The notes under the pieces were generated by a model. It made no database searches, was not told the origin of the DNA, and saw only the letters and a program-made list of their open reading frames with translations. A stretch of 64,000 nt of DNA from Pseudoalteromonas sp. SMS1 (GTDB lineage: Bacteria > Pseudomonadota > Gammaproteobacteria > Enterobacterales > Alteromonadaceae), in contig NZ_JAKGBI010000004.1 of assembly GCF_021530565.1 (NCBI RefSeq), positions 361,082-425,081 of the forward strand. Direction: 5' to 3'. Made by a program: the position numbers and the translations under genes. This document shows positions 55,396 to 64,000 of this stretch, piece by piece. The number at the start of each line of letters is the position of its first letter. Position 1 is the stretch's first letter.

Positions 55396-56322
55396 TTATT
55401 CCGCACTTTCAACTGACGCTATATCATTAGCAGCAGCACATTTAACAGACTTATCAATTCTCTTCGCCAGACCAGTTAGTACTTTACCTGGGCCAAATTC
55501 ATACGCGGTAGTCACGTTATCCGCAGCAAGTTTCTGCACTGTTTCAGTCCAACGAACAGGGCTAAATAACTGCTTAACCAACGCTTCTTTAATATCTGTA
55601 GCACTTTTCGCTACTGCAACATCGACGTTATTAATGACTGGATATTTAGGCGCAGAAAATTCCAATTTCGCCAAATCTTCAGCAAGACGCTCTGCTGCTG
55701 GCTTCATAAGCTCGCAGTGTGAAGGCACACTTACCGCCAATGGTAAAGCACGTTTCGCACCGGCTTCTTTACACGCTTCACTTGCGCGCTCAACAGCTTC
55801 TTTGTGACCTGCAATTACAACTTGACCCGGCGAATTATAGTTCACAGGTGAAACAACTTGGTCTTGCGCCGCATCAGCACACACCTTCGCGATGGTGTCA
55901 TCATCTAAACCAATGATGGCAGCCATTGAGCCCGTACCAGCTGGCACGGCTTCTTGCATGTACAAACCACGCTTTTCTACCAATTTTACCGCTTCAGCTA
56001 AACTGATCACTTCGGCACACACTAAGGCAGAGTATTCGCCTAGGCTATGGCCTGCGAGCACCAATTCAGCATCTACATTTTTTTCAGCCCAATGACGGAA
56101 GATTGCGACACTGGCAGTTAATAAAGCAGGCTGTGTTTTGTCTGTTCTATTTAACTCTTCTTCAGGGCCATTCAATACCAAAGCTTGTAAATCATACCCT
56201 AGCGCCTCTGACGCCTCGGCAAAAGTATTTTGTGCAACTTCAGAAGATGCTAGTAACTCTGACAACATGCCTACGCTCTGAGAGCCCTGACCTGGAAAAA
56301 GTAAAGCTATTTTTTGTGACAT
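55396..56322 (-). CDS. fabD: Malonyl-CoA:ACP transacylase
   Basis: 308 residues from the ATG at 56322 (MSQKIALLFPGQGSQ), which fits the family; the frame extends 23 codons upstream without similarity. It loads malonyl groups onto AcpP. FPGQGSQ and the active serine in GHSLGEYSA are intact. The 149-base gap to plsX is where fabH usually lies in related bacteria; there is none here. Confidence 0.96.
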   Translation of the reverse strand: MSQKIALLFPGQGSQSVGMLSELLASSEVAQNTFAEASEALGYDLQALVLNGPEEELNRTDKTQPALLTASVAIFRHWAEKNVDAELVLAGHSLGEYSALVCAEVISLAEAVKLVEKRGLYMQEAVPAGTGSMAAIIGLDDDTIAKVCADAAQDQVVSPVNYNSPGQVVIAGHKEAVERASEACKEAGAKRALPLAVSVPSHCELMKPAAERLAEDLAKLEFSAPKYPVINNVDVAVAKSATDIKEALVKQLFSPVRWTETVQKLAADNVTTAYEFGPGKVLTGLAKRIDKSVKCAAANDIASVESAE

Positions 56323-56471
56323 ACGATGCTCTTTTAACTCGTTTTCATTTTGCATACTCACATGCATTGCATCACCAACATCGGTAAGCACTCATCAGTG
56401 GTATGACTTGGATTTCTACTTTCAGACTCAATGATGAAAAACGACAAAAGCGGCCCATCGCCAGAATTGTT

Positions 56472-57518
56472 TTAATCTTGACTAACGGAAGCTTCTTCTG
56501 TTTTTGCCATTTTTTCAAAAGCAGTCTGTATCTTTTCGGGTATGCGTCGATTAACCTCTCTAACAGCTTCATCGATCGCTGCTAAAAATGCCTTATTCGA
56601 AGCATTTCCGTGACTTTTAACGACAATACCACGCAATCCTACCAGACTTGCTCCGTTATACTGGTCGGGGTTCACCTTTTTATAGAGTTTTTTTATCACC
56701 GGCCGTAGTAAAAATGCAAGAACCTTGTAAAAAAAGTGTTTTTTAAGCGCATTCGTGAATTTTAGCATGATAAGTTTGGCAATTCCCTCACAGGTTTTCA
56801 GTGCAATATTGCCAACAAACCCCTCACATACAATCACATCTGACCTACCTGAGAAGATGTCACTGCCTTCACAATAACCTTGGTAGTTCAAGTGCTCACA
56901 TTCACACATTAACTTAGCAGCCTGCTTGATGCCATCATGCCCTTTAATATCTTCTGCGCCAATGTTTAGCAAACTCACCTTCGGATTGGCTTTATCAAGT
57001 GCCTCCCCAGCCACAATCGATCCCATAATGCCGAATTGGAACAGCGTCTCCGGATCGCACAGTACATTAGCCCCTAAATCTAACAAGTAGACGGGCTGCT
57101 TCTTTTCGGTTGGCATGGATGTAATGAGAGCTGGTCGTTTAATGCCTGGTAGCATTTTTAAAACATAATGTGCCATCGACAATAACGCACCAGTATTGCC
57201 CGAGCTAACACATGCCTGAGCTTGTCCAGATTTCACCATATCGAGCGCAATACGCATAGAAGAATTACGTTTATTCCGTAATGCATGTGCAGGTTCACAG
57301 TTGTTCGTTACAACTTGCTCGCAGTGTTTGATAAGGAGTCTGGGATGGTCTAAGTATTGTTCTTTTTGTAAGGCTTTGCGCAATACATCTTCATTACCGC
57401 AAAGTAACAAAGTCAAATTTGGATATTTTTTTACGGCGAGGATTGCCGCAGGAATAGATGAACGGGGGCCGTAATCGCCCCCCATCATATCTAACGCGAT
57501 GGTTAGATTAGTCAGCAT
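56472..57518 (-). CDS. plsX: Phosphate acyltransferase
   Basis: 348 residues from the ATG at 57518; a TTG just upstream is in frame. It converts acyl-ACP to acyl-phosphate for phospholipid synthesis. The [11 protein letters not shown] start, SSGNTGALL and [12 protein letters not shown] motifs are typical. The C-terminus extends slightly beyond the E. coli protein. It begins 11 bases after rpmF. Confidence 0.96.
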   Translation of the reverse strand: MLTNLTIALDMMGGDYGPRSSIPAAILAVKKYPNLTLLLCGNEDVLRKALQKEQYLDHPRLLIKHCEQVVTNNCEPAHALRNKRNSSMRIALDMVKSGQAQACVSSGNTGALLSMAHYVLKMLPGIKRPALITSMPTEKKQPVYLLDLGANVLCDPETLFQFGIMGSIVAGEALDKANPKVSLLNIGAEDIKGHDGIKQAAKLMCECEHLNYQGYCEGSDIFSGRSDVIVCEGFVGNIALKTCEGIAKLIMLKFTNALKKHFFYKVLAFLLRPVIKKLYKKVNPDQYNGASLVGLRGIVVKSHGNASNKAFLAAIDEAVREVNRRIPEKIQTAFEKMAKTEEASVSQD

Positions 57519-57529
57519 CAAGCAATCTC

Positions 57530-57700
57530 TTACTTAGAAATTACTTTAACGCCTTTGTAGTAACCATCAGCAGTTACGTGGTGACGACGATGAGTCTCAC
57601 CAGAAACTTGGTCTACAGTTAAAGCTGGTCCGCTGATAGCATCGTGTGAACGACGCATGCCACGACGTGAACGTGTCACTTTGCTTTTTTGTACCGCCAT
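57530..57700 (-). CDS. rpmF: 50S ribosomal protein L32
   Basis: 56 residues, read on the minus strand from ATG 57698-57700 to TAA 57530-57532. The sequence starts [20 protein letters not shown] and ends [10 protein letters not shown], matching L32 of gammaproteobacteria. It lies 10 bases after yceD and 11 before plsX, the classic arrangement. Confidence 0.97.
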   Translation of the reverse strand: MAVQKSKVTRSRRGMRRSHDAISGPALTVDQVSGETHRRHHVTADGYYKGVKVISK

Positions 57701-57710
57701 TAGCCTTCTC

Positions 57711-58235
57711 CTAAGAATCTTTCTTAAGTTGTTTTAAAATCTCAAATGGATTTGGTTTACTTTCTTCTGCTTCAATTTCACCAAAGCTTGCTGGCTTATC
57801 AGAAAATGAACACGAAGCTTCATCATGCATAGGAACTATAGGAATCGCCAAAATCAACTCATCTTCAATAATTTGTCGAAGATTGATTTCGCCTTCTTCA
57901 TCTAACTCCACCACATCGTAGCTTTCAGGAAGATCTTCCGACTCTGCACCTAATCCGACTGGCGAATACGCAAAGTCTTGAGCCAAATCCAACCCTAATT
58001 CATCATTACAACGTTGACACAACACAGTCAGTCGCGCTCGAGCTGAGCCTCGAACCACCACCAAACCTTGCTGATCAATATCGCAATGAATAGTTACCGC
58101 TATTTCACCTACCTGATCCTGCACAACTTGCTGCAGTCGAGAAAGTTCTTCAAGCTTCACAATGCCGTCATAACTGGCTCGGCGCTGTGCTGCCCTGCCT
58201 GGATCAAGAGTGATGGGAATTTTCACCTTTTGCAT
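57711..58235 (-). CDS. yceD: YceD-family (DUF177) 23S rRNA accumulation protein
   Basis: 174 residues, acidic and cytoplasmic. The CQRC pair (about 71-74) and MHDEASC (about 145) are typical YceD cysteine positions, and the protein ends [11 protein letters not shown]. In E. coli YceD is co-transcribed with rpmF and helps 23S rRNA accumulate; it is first in the yceD-rpmF-plsX-fab series here and divergent from maf. Confidence 0.94.
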   Translation of the reverse strand: MQKVKIPITLDPGRAAQRRASYDGIVKLEELSRLQQVVQDQVGEIAVTIHCDIDQQGLVVVRGSARARLTVLCQRCNDELGLDLAQDFAYSPVGLGAESEDLPESYDVVELDEEGEINLRQIIEDELILAIPIVPMHDEASCSFSDKPASFGEIEAEESKPNPFEILKQLKKDS

Positions 58236-58356
58236 AGGGGCTGCATCATATAGATTGTTAGTGGTTTAGTCAAAGTAAAAATAAACTTTCCTATTGTTTT
58301 TCGACTACTAATGCTTATCCTTGTGTCAATTATTTAGTTCAGGTACCCATTCGCTT

Positions 58357-58953
58357 ATGAACACACCTATTATATTAGCCTCTAGCTCACCTTTTAGGCA
58401 GCAAATTTTAAAAAAATTAGGGCTTGCATTTGATAGTTTCTCACCAGATATTGATGAATCGCCTACAGAATTGGAATCACCTCAAGAGTTAGTGCATCGA
58501 TTGAGTGAGAATAAAGCAAAATCGGCCATCGGTCGGTACGATAAAGGGTTTGTGATTGGCTCTGATCAAGTGGCAGTATTTAATGAGCAGATTCTAGGCA
58601 AACCACACACCATAGAAAACGCGATAAAGCAACTTACCATGTTCAGCGGACACTCTGTGACTTTTTACACCGGTCTTAGCCTCTACTCGATAGAACAAAA
58701 CAAAAGCATCACCAAAGTTGTGCCATTCCATGTTCATTTTAGAACACTTTCACACAGACAAATCTCAAATTACCTTGATTTAGAACAGCCATACAACTGC
58801 GCGGGTAGTTTTAAAAGCGAAGGGTTAGGCATCTGCCTATTTGAAAAACTCGAGGGAGAAGACCCCAATACACTGATTGGGCTCCCACTGATCGAATTAA
58901 CAAAGTCGTTTGCCGAATTTGGAGTCGACGTATTAGCACAGGCCGCCAATTAG
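58357..58953 (+). CDS. yceF: Maf-family nucleotide pyrophosphatase, YceF type
   Basis: 198 residues from the ATG at 58357 (MNTPIILASSSPFRQQ); an in-frame TTG at 58321 adds 12 unmatched residues. The SSSPFR N-terminal motif, DESP, GSDQV and CAGSFKSEG are standard Maf motifs. YceF/Maf-2 enzymes hydrolyse modified nucleotides such as 7-methyl-GTP, protecting nucleotide pools. Its last 21 bases overlap the convergent HAD gene. Confidence 0.92.
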   Translation: MNTPIILASSSPFRQQILKKLGLAFDSFSPDIDESPTELESPQELVHRLSENKAKSAIGRYDKGFVIGSDQVAVFNEQILGKPHTIENAIKQLTMFSGHSVTFYTGLSLYSIEQNKSITKVVPFHVHFRTLSHRQISNYLDLEQPYNCAGSFKSEGLGICLFEKLEGEDPNTLIGLPLIELTKSFAEFGVDVLAQAAN

Positions 58954-59574
58954 TTGCTCAAATTGGTTGGCTATAAACGTCGCCCCCGCAGCTTCCAACT
59001 GAGTACCCGATGCGACACCCAGTGTAATGCCAATTGCATCGACTTTAGCACCGCGCGCCATTTCCATATCAATGGTGGTGTCGCCAATCATTACAGCATC
59101 AGATGGCGAAATGCCAAGCTCTGCCATAATTTGATTTAGCATGTCGGGGCTTGGCTTTGATTCTGCGTCATCGGCTGTTCTTGTGGTCACAAAGTAGTTG
59201 GCCAAATTTGTCTCATCGAGCAGTCGATTCAAGCCTACCCTGCTTTTACCCGTCGCAACGGCCACTTTCACACCGGCGCTTGTTAATACCTTTAGGACTT
59301 TCTCAACGCCCTCGAACAAATAAGTGGGCGTGGTATCTACTTCTTTATATATGTGCTTGTAAGTAGTCGCGAGCTCAGCACTGCGATGGGCATGGGCTGG
59401 AAACAAAGTTTCCAACGCAGTCTCCAAAGATAAGCCAATAATACTTTTTGTTTTCTCTTCCGTTTCCCGAGGAATTGAATACTGGTCAGCCACCATATTG
59501 ATGGTATTGACTATCTTTGGAACCGTATCCATGACGGTTCCATCCCAATCAAGGATGACCAATTTATACTTCAT
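58933..59574 (-). CDS. HAD-superfamily phosphatase (Gph-like)
   Basis: 213 residues. Motif I DWDGTVMD (about 9-16), motif II TGK, motif III SKPSPDM and motif IV MIGDTTIDMEMA are intact, which places it with phosphoglycolate phosphatase-like HAD-IA enzymes. The substrate cannot be given. It overlaps the rluC stop by 11 bases and is probably co-translated with it. Confidence 0.88.
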   Translation of the reverse strand: MKYKLVILDWDGTVMDTVPKIVNTINMVADQYSIPRETEEKTKSIIGLSLETALETLFPAHAHRSAELATTYKHIYKEVDTTPTYLFEGVEKVLKVLTSAGVKVAVATGKSRVGLNRLLDETNLANYFVTTRTADDAESKPSPDMLNQIMAELGISPSDAVMIGDTTIDMEMARGAKVDAIGITLGVASGTQLEAAGATFIANQFEQLIGGLC

Positions 59575-60526
59575 GCTTGCCTCTTAACGTATTCAAGCAT
59601 GCATTCAGCGCTTTATCCAAAGGAGCTTCTACATGCAAGGTCGTCTCTGTTTTAGGATGAAAGAAACGTAACTCACGCGCATGCAAAAACAGTCTGCCAA
59701 GGCCTTTTTTGCGCATTTGTGCATCAAATGCTTGATCACCATACTTATCATCACAGGCGATGGGGTGCCCCTTACACTGCGTATGTACACGGATTTGATG
59801 GGTGCGTCCTGTCACAGGAGAAGCTTGTACCAAGGTAGCCCCAGCAAATCGCTCCAAGACCCTAAATCGAGTATGTGACGCTTTGCCTTCTTCATGGTCA
59901 ACACGCACGACACGCTCTCCAGATTTAAGCGTGTTTTTCCTCAGCGGTTCTGTTACATTTTTGTGTTTTGCAGACCATTCCCCTGCAACCAAAGCCCAGT
60001 AATTTTTCTCCATGGTTTTTTCACGGAGTTGCTCATGTAACCCTTTTAAAACAGCGCGTTTTTTAGAAATCAATAAACAACCAGATGTATCTCTGTCCAA
60101 TCTATGCACCAGCTCTAAAGACTTCTCATGTGGACGCAGTGCACGAATTGCTTCTATTAATCCGTAGCTTAACCCGCTGCCACCATGCACGGCCATCCCT
60201 GACGGCTTATTTATAACAATCAGATACTTATCTTCAAACAAGATACAGTCTTCGAGGTTTGCAACCTTATCTAGGTTTTTCGGTACAAACTCACTTTTTT
60301 CCGCCGTTTTTATCGGCGGGATCCTGACTACATCATCCATTTGTAGCTTATAGACTGGCTTAACGCGCTTCTTATTAACGCGTACTTCGCCCTTTCTTAA
60401 GATCTTGTAAACCGCACTTTTTGGCACCCCTTTAAGGTGCGTGACCAAAAAGTTATCAATGCGTTGTCCTAGCTGATCTTCGGTGATAGTTACGAAGGTA
60501 ACTTGTAAAGCATTCTTTTCTGACAT
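59564..60526 (-). CDS. rluC: 23S rRNA pseudouridine synthase C
   Basis: 320 residues. An S4 RNA-binding domain (about 17-80, GQRIDNFLVTHLKGVPKSAVYK) precedes the RluA-type catalytic domain, with catalytic Asp in HRLDRDTSG near residue 147 and TGRTHQIRVH. RluC makes pseudouridines 955, 2504 and 2580 of E. coli 23S rRNA. It is divergent from rne, the standard arrangement. Confidence 0.95.
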   Translation of the reverse strand: MSEKNALQVTFVTITEDQLGQRIDNFLVTHLKGVPKSAVYKILRKGEVRVNKKRVKPVYKLQMDDVVRIPPIKTAEKSEFVPKNLDKVANLEDCILFEDKYLIVINKPSGMAVHGGSGLSYGLIEAIRALRPHEKSLELVHRLDRDTSGCLLISKKRAVLKGLHEQLREKTMEKNYWALVAGEWSAKHKNVTEPLRKNTLKSGERVVRVDHEEGKASHTRFRVLERFAGATLVQASPVTGRTHQIRVHTQCKGHPIACDDKYGDQAFDAQMRKKGLGRLFLHARELRFFHPKTETTLHVEAPLDKALNACLNTLRGKHEV

Positions 60527-60590
60527 TGCCTAATCACTGATTTGAGTAATAATTTAGTTGCTATCGCACAGTTATTAGTGGGATAATCGC

Positions 60591-60607
60591 CTCGCAAACT
60601 TTGCGAG
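60591..60607. repeat. Perfect 17-base palindrome in the rluC-rne gap
   Basis: CTCGCAAA, C, TTTGCGAG is perfectly symmetric. It may be an operator for either divergent gene or a short hairpin. No regulator is recognised. Confidence 0.4.
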
Positions 60608-60900
60608 CATTGCTTTTTATCGCAAATATACTGTCGTGATGCACATCTTGGGTGGAGGATCATACAGATCAGAGCTAATATTTCAAAAGCTTTTATCTCC
60701 GACTCAATACAATTATTACGTGTGATTGGCATAAGGTGAAGCGTGTAACAGTTCATCCATTACGGCCATACACGACAAACAAGTAAATAGAAGCAAAATT
60801 ATCGTGTCTTGTGTAGATTTGTGGGTTTGTTTAACCCGAGCGAGTTCTGTAGGCAAAGTGAAAGCTAATTTTTAACCCGCCTTTGAAGAGATCAGGCAGT

Positions 60901-60966
60901 AAGTGTTAAAACAGACTAAGTTCCCTTCTCCCCAGTCGTGAGACTGCATCAGTAACAGGAACACTT
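60901..60966 (+). promoter_or_regulatory. Structured element in the rne leader, possible autoregulatory region
   Basis: AAGTGTT (60901-60907) and AACACTT (60960-60966) enclose a region with a 5-base hairpin CAGTC-GTGA-GACTG (60933-60946) whose loop is of GNRA type. It lies about 105 bases before the rne ATG. Similarity to the E. coli rne 5' UTR element is a hypothesis. Confidence 0.4.
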
Positions 60967-61071
60967 AAACAGCCTGCATTGGCGCACAAGAATGGTGTAA
61001 GTTAAATTTACCGGACCAAAATAAAGCAAATAGTTGGTAGGTAAATTAAAGTAAATAGAGTACATAAGAAT

Positions 61072-64000
61072 ATGAAACGCATGCTAATCAATGCGACGCA
61101 GCAAGAAGAAATGCGCGTTGCACTGGTTGATGGCCAGCGCCTATATGATTTAGATATAGAAAGCCCAGGTCACGAACAAAAGAAAGCCAATATCTATAAA
61201 GGCAAAATCACTCGAATCGAACCCTCCCTTGAAGCTGCATTTGTCGATTATGGCGCAGAGCGTCACGGCTTCCTTCCTCTTAAAGAAATTGCGAAAACCT
61301 ACTTCCCAGAAGGTTACACTTTCAATGGCCGCCCAAACATCAAAGATGTAATTAAAGAAGGTCAGGAAGTCATCGTTCAAGTAGATAAAGAGGAACGTGG
61401 TCAAAAAGGGGCCGCTTTAACGACTTTTATCAGCGTCGCTGGTAGTTATTTGGTATTGATGCCAAACAACCCTCGCGCAGGTGGCATTTCGAGACGAATC
61501 GAAGGTGATGAGCGAATCGAGCTTAAAGAAGCCCTGAGCCGTTTAAAGCTTCCTAAGGGAATGGGACTGATAGTTCGAACGGCTGGTGTAGGCAAATCGT
61601 TCGAAGAATTAGAGTACGATTTGAAAGCACTACTTGTGCACTGGCAAGCAATCCAAGAAGCTGCTGAAAGCCGTAAAGCGCCGTTTTTAATTCACCAAGA
61701 AAGCAATGTCATCTTCAGAGCGATCCGTGATTACTTACGACGTGATATTGGTGAAATTCTAATTGATAAACAACGCGTATTTGATGAAGCTAAAGCCCAT
61801 ATCGAACGCTTTAGACCCGATTTCATCAATCGTGTTAAGCTTTACAAAAATGATGTGCCGCTATTCACGCACTATCAAATTGAAAGCCAGATCGAATCCG
61901 CATTCCAACGTGAAGTAAGACTACCTTCAGGTGGCTCAATTGTCATTGATCCGACAGAAGCCCTTACATCTATCGATATCAACTCGTCAAAAGCAACCAA
62001 GGGCGGCGATATCGAAGAAACAGCACTCAATACAAACTTAGAAGCTGCCGATGAAATCGCGAGACAACTTAGGCTCCGTGATTTAGGTGGTTTGATTGTT
62101 ATTGACTTTATCGATATGACACCTCCGCGTCATCAGCGAGAAGTTGAAAATCGTTTGAAAGAAGCCGTGCGCGCAGACAGAGCCCGTGTACAAATTGGCA
62201 AAATTTCACGCTTTGGCTTACTAGAAATGTCACGCCAACGTCTACGTCCGTCGTTGGGTGAAGCCAGCCAGCACACCTGTCCACGCTGTAGCGGTCAAGG
62301 CACAATTCGTTCAAACGAGTCAATCGCCCTGTCAATTTTAAGACTAATTGAAGAAGAAGCGATTAAAGAAAATACAGCGCAAGTAAATGCGCAAGTGCCC
62401 GTAAAAGTTGGCTCATTTTTATTGAATGAGAAACGTCGCGCAGTACAGCGCATTGAAAAGCGTCACAATTGTCATGTGGTGATCATTCCAAATCAACACT
62501 TAGAAACGCCACACTATGAAGTCGTGCGTTTGCGTAAGGATGATGTACCTGAGCTTGCCAGCTATGAGCAAGTTGCAGAGCCTGAAGCTGAAGCTGTAGA
62601 AATTCAAATGGCACCCGTGGTGCAAAAAGAAGAGCCTGCGTTAAAAGGTGTACCTATGCCTTCGGCACCGGCACCTGCGGCACAACCAGCCCCACCACAA
62701 AATACAACCAATTCAGCGCCTGCTAAACCTGCAGAACAGAAGCTTGGTTTATTAGCACGAGTTGGTAACTGGTTGAAGGGCCTTTTCTCTGCGGAAGAAG
62801 AGCAACCTAAAGAAGAAGAGAAGAAACCACAGAACAAGCGTCGTGGTAAGCATGATAACCGCCGCCGCAACCAGCGCCGTAAAGGCAAAGGACGCAATGA
62901 ATCACAAAAAGATGCCAATGCATCAAATGATTCAGCAAAGAACGAAACGAAAGAACGCAATGAAACGCAAGAGCGCTCTGAGAATCGTAACAAGCGTCGT
63001 CGCCAAAACAACCGTAAGCGCACTGACGGTGACAAAGCGAAAAACAACGTTGTAACAAACGAGCAAAAAGATGATGTGCAACAGGAAGCCAAAGAGAAGC
63101 CTGTTAAGCAGCGTCGCCAAAGACGAAACTTACGCAAGAAAGTGAGAGTAGAGTCTGAGCAACAAAAAACGCAATCTACGAATGACGTCAAGCACACTGT
63201 CTCGGAGCCCGAATCACCTGCGAAAGTTGAACAAACCGTCGCGGTTGAAACCACTCCGGTGTCTGCGCCTAAGCAAGAAACAGCTGCTGAAACCGCGACA
63301 GAGACTGTGCAAGTAAAGCAAGCACATGACACGGCGAAAGAATCGAAGATTGTTGAATCTCAAGTAGAGGAAGTTACAACGCCTGTTGAAACTGCGGAAC
63401 CAAGCGACCAACTGCAAGTAAGTCAAACTGAAGAAGACATGCAAGGTGATAAGCGCGAAGCAAAAACGCGTTCTAGACGCTCACCTCGTCATCTGAGAGC
63501 AGCAGGACAACGCCGTAAACGCAGTGATGGGCCAAACCGCTCTTCAACACCTGTATTTGTGCCTGTTGCGGATCAGGCTGCTGCTGAGTTTGAGGCGCAA
63601 CAACGCACTGAAACACAGCCTGAACAGGATTCGGGGCAAGACGATGTGATTGCAGAGACAGCACACATTGAGGAAAGAGTCGTAGCCGAACAGACCGCTG
63701 AAACAACTGAGTCACCTGTTGTTGAGCAAGTTGAAGCGCCTCTCGCTAAGCAAACCGAAGCCCCTGTGGCTGAAACAATTGTTGCTGAGCAAACCGAAGT
63801 CCCTGTGGCTGAAACAGTTGTTGCTGAGCAAGCCGAAGCCCCTGCGGCTGAAGCAATTGTTGCTGAGCAAGCCGAAGCCCCTGTGGCCGAAGCAATTGTT
63901 GCTGAGCAAGCCGAAGCCCCTGTGGCTGAAACAGTTGTTCCTGAGCAAGCCGAAGCCCCTGTGGCCGAAGCAATTGTTGCTGAGCAAGCCGAAGTCCCTG
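61072..64000 (+). CDS. rne: Ribonuclease E (partial, runs off the window)
   Basis: 976 codons are open to the window end. The N-terminal half is a complete RNase E catalytic domain: S1 RNA-binding domain (about 35-125), metal-binding Asp near residues 302 and 346 (IDINSS, VIDFIDM), and the zinc-link CPRC (about 403-406) that ties the tetramer. A short amphipathic helix ([15 protein letters not shown], about 557-571) resembles the membrane-binding segment. The C-terminal half is disordered, with Arg-rich RNA-binding parts ([18 protein letters not shown]; about 590-650) and a Glu/Ala/Pro repeat from about residue 890. It cuts mRNA and processes rRNA and tRNA, and scaffolds the degradosome; the far C-terminal binding sites lie beyond the window. 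Confidence 0.97.
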   Translation, partial: MKRMLINATQQEEMRVALVDGQRLYDLDIESPGHEQKKANIYKGKITRIEPSLEAAFVDYGAERHGFLPLKEIAKTYFPEGYTFNGRPNIKDVIKEGQEVIVQVDKEERGQKGAALTTFISVAGSYLVLMPNNPRAGGISRRIEGDERIELKEALSRLKLPKGMGLIVRTAGVGKSFEELEYDLKALLVHWQAIQEAAESRKAPFLIHQESNVIFRAIRDYLRRDIGEILIDKQRVFDEAKAHIERFRPDFINRVKLYKNDVPLFTHYQIESQIESAFQREVRLPSGGSIVIDPTEALTSIDINSSKATKGGDIEETALNTNLEAADEIARQLRLRDLGGLIVIDFIDMTPPRHQREVENRLKEAVRADRARVQIGKISRFGLLEMSRQRLRPSLGEASQHTCPRCSGQGTIRSNESIALSILRLIEEEAIKENTAQVNAQVPVKVGSFLLNEKRRAVQRIEKRHNCHVVIIPNQHLETPHYEVVRLRKDDVPELASYEQVAEPEAEAVEIQMAPVVQKEEPALKGVPMPSAPAPAAQPAPPQNTTNSAPAKPAEQKLGLLARVGNWLKGLFSAEEEQPKEEEKKPQNKRRGKHDNRRRNQRRKGKGRNESQKDANASNDSAKNETKERNETQERSENRNKRRRQNNRKRTDGDKAKNNVVTNEQKDDVQQEAKEKPVKQRRQRRNLRKKVRVESEQQKTQSTNDVKHTVSEPESPAKVEQTVAVETTPVSAPKQETAAETATETVQVKQAHDTAKESKIVESQVEEVTTPVETAEPSDQLQVSQTEEDMQGDKREAKTRSRRSPRHLRAAGQRRKRSDGPNRSSTPVFVPVADQAAAEFEAQQRTETQPEQDSGQDDVIAETAHIEERVVAEQTAETTESPVVEQVEAPLAKQTEAPVAETIVAEQTEVPVAETVVAEQAEAPAAEAIVAEQAEAPVAEAIVAEQAEAPVAETVVPEQAEAPVAEAIVAEQAEVP
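63742..64000 (+). repeat. 39-base in-frame tandem repeat in rne
   Basis: The coding unit GTTGCTGAGCAAGCCGAAGC... (39 bases, 13 residues, consensus [13 protein letters not shown]) begins clean at 63781 after a partial copy at 63751-63780. Copies start at 63781, 63820, 63859, 63898, 63937 and 63976, and the array continues past the window. Copies differ at only a few positions, which suggests recent expansion. Confidence 0.92.

Larger units (their letters stand above)
60527..61071. other. Long rluC-rne intergenic region and rne leader
   Basis: 545 bases without a supported gene. In E. coli the rne mRNA has a long 5' leader that RNase E itself cleaves to regulate its own synthesis, so a structured leader is expected here. 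Visible elements are a palindrome at 60591-60607 and a hairpin group at 60901-60966. No clear -35/-10 pair was found. Confidence 0.5.

Noticed and set aside
55046..55807. 253-residue + strand frame across fabG and fabD
   Set aside because: Both opposite genes are certain and the frame has no family features; a shadow of biased codon use.
60490..60756. 88-residue minus-strand frame before rluC
   Set aside because: It lies in the rne/rluC leader region, shows no signal or family pattern, and lacks a good ribosome site.
62604..63332. 242-residue minus-strand reading frame opposite rne
   Set aside because: It is the antisense image of the low-complexity Arg/Lys/Glu-rich C-terminal half of RNase E, rich in Cys and Ser, and has no recognisable protein pattern.
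63712..63987. Repetitive minus-strand frames at the window end
   Set aside because: They only mirror the 39-base tandem repeat that is in frame with rne on the + strand.
63742..64000. Possible CRISPR array
   Set aside because: The repeats are directly adjacent, have no spacers and form a continuous coding frame of rne.
1..64000. Insertion sequence, prophage or integrative element
   Set aside because: No transposase, integrase, phage structural gene or flanking direct repeats were found.

Overview
The window looks like chromosomal DNA of a marine gammaproteobacterium of the Alteromonadales, most likely Pseudoalteromonas. The reasons are moderate GC content, the conserved rne / rluC / maf / yceD-rpmF-plsX-fab cluster, close matches to E. 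coli-type YbiT, YafJ, PurM/PurN and MltG, and many large exported proteins, peptidases and a chitin-type deacetylase. The genus is an inference from gene content, not a measured identity. I see no tRNA, rRNA, CRISPR array, transposase or phage gene.

Layout. Positions 1-219 hold the end of a secreted protein with a PPC-like domain. At 351-3161 (-) is a long aconitase B whose sequence resembles the Bacteroidota form, with a good Fur-box match upstream. Positions 3415-22649 (-) hold a tightly packed nine-gene operon of about 19 kb in which every product appears exported or membrane-anchored: a helical periplasmic protein, a lipoprotein, an 840-residue protein resembling zinc phospholipase C / P1 nuclease, three small secreted proteins, a 1466-residue matrixin-type zinc protease, a 2719-residue calcium-binding (thrombospondin type 3) Ig-repeat protein and a small anchored protein. 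It is read from a near-perfect sigma-70 promoter at 22687-22714. I recognise no described system with this composition, and it is the best candidate for something new. A divergent gene (22924-24918) encodes a three-fold repeated SH3b/SH3b/Ig protein.

Positions 25162-33050 carry housekeeping and metabolic genes: a DUF349 protein, yeaC, a zinc-ribbon membrane protein, an alanine/sodium symporter, an M14 carboxypeptidase and a long-form GAPDH. Positions 33370-37070 carry a DUF2989 lipoprotein, an orphan MlaC-like protein, a GGDEF-EAL protein and a small DUF465 protein. Positions 37431-39842 are purM-purN-DUF3108, followed by yafJ (-). Positions 40919-41498 are a decayed zinc-ribbon gene. Next come a small cysteine-rich secreted protein, a chemoreceptor, ybiT, a frameshifted serine hydrolase (G6 tract), a DUF885 lipoprotein and a chitin-type deacetylase.

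Positions 51068-58235 (-) are the fatty-acid/cell-wall operon yceD-rpmF-plsX-fabD-fabG-acpP-fabF-pabC-mltG. It lacks fabH between plsX and fabD, and tmk/holB do not follow mltG. Positions 58357-60526 hold maf, a HAD phosphatase and rluC. After a 545-base leader, rne starts at 61072 and runs off the window end inside a 39-base in-frame tandem repeat. These last genes link lipid precursor supply (plsX, fab, acpP), ribosome and rRNA maturation (rpmF, yceD, rluC, rne) and peptidoglycan growth (mltG) in the order familiar from E. coli.
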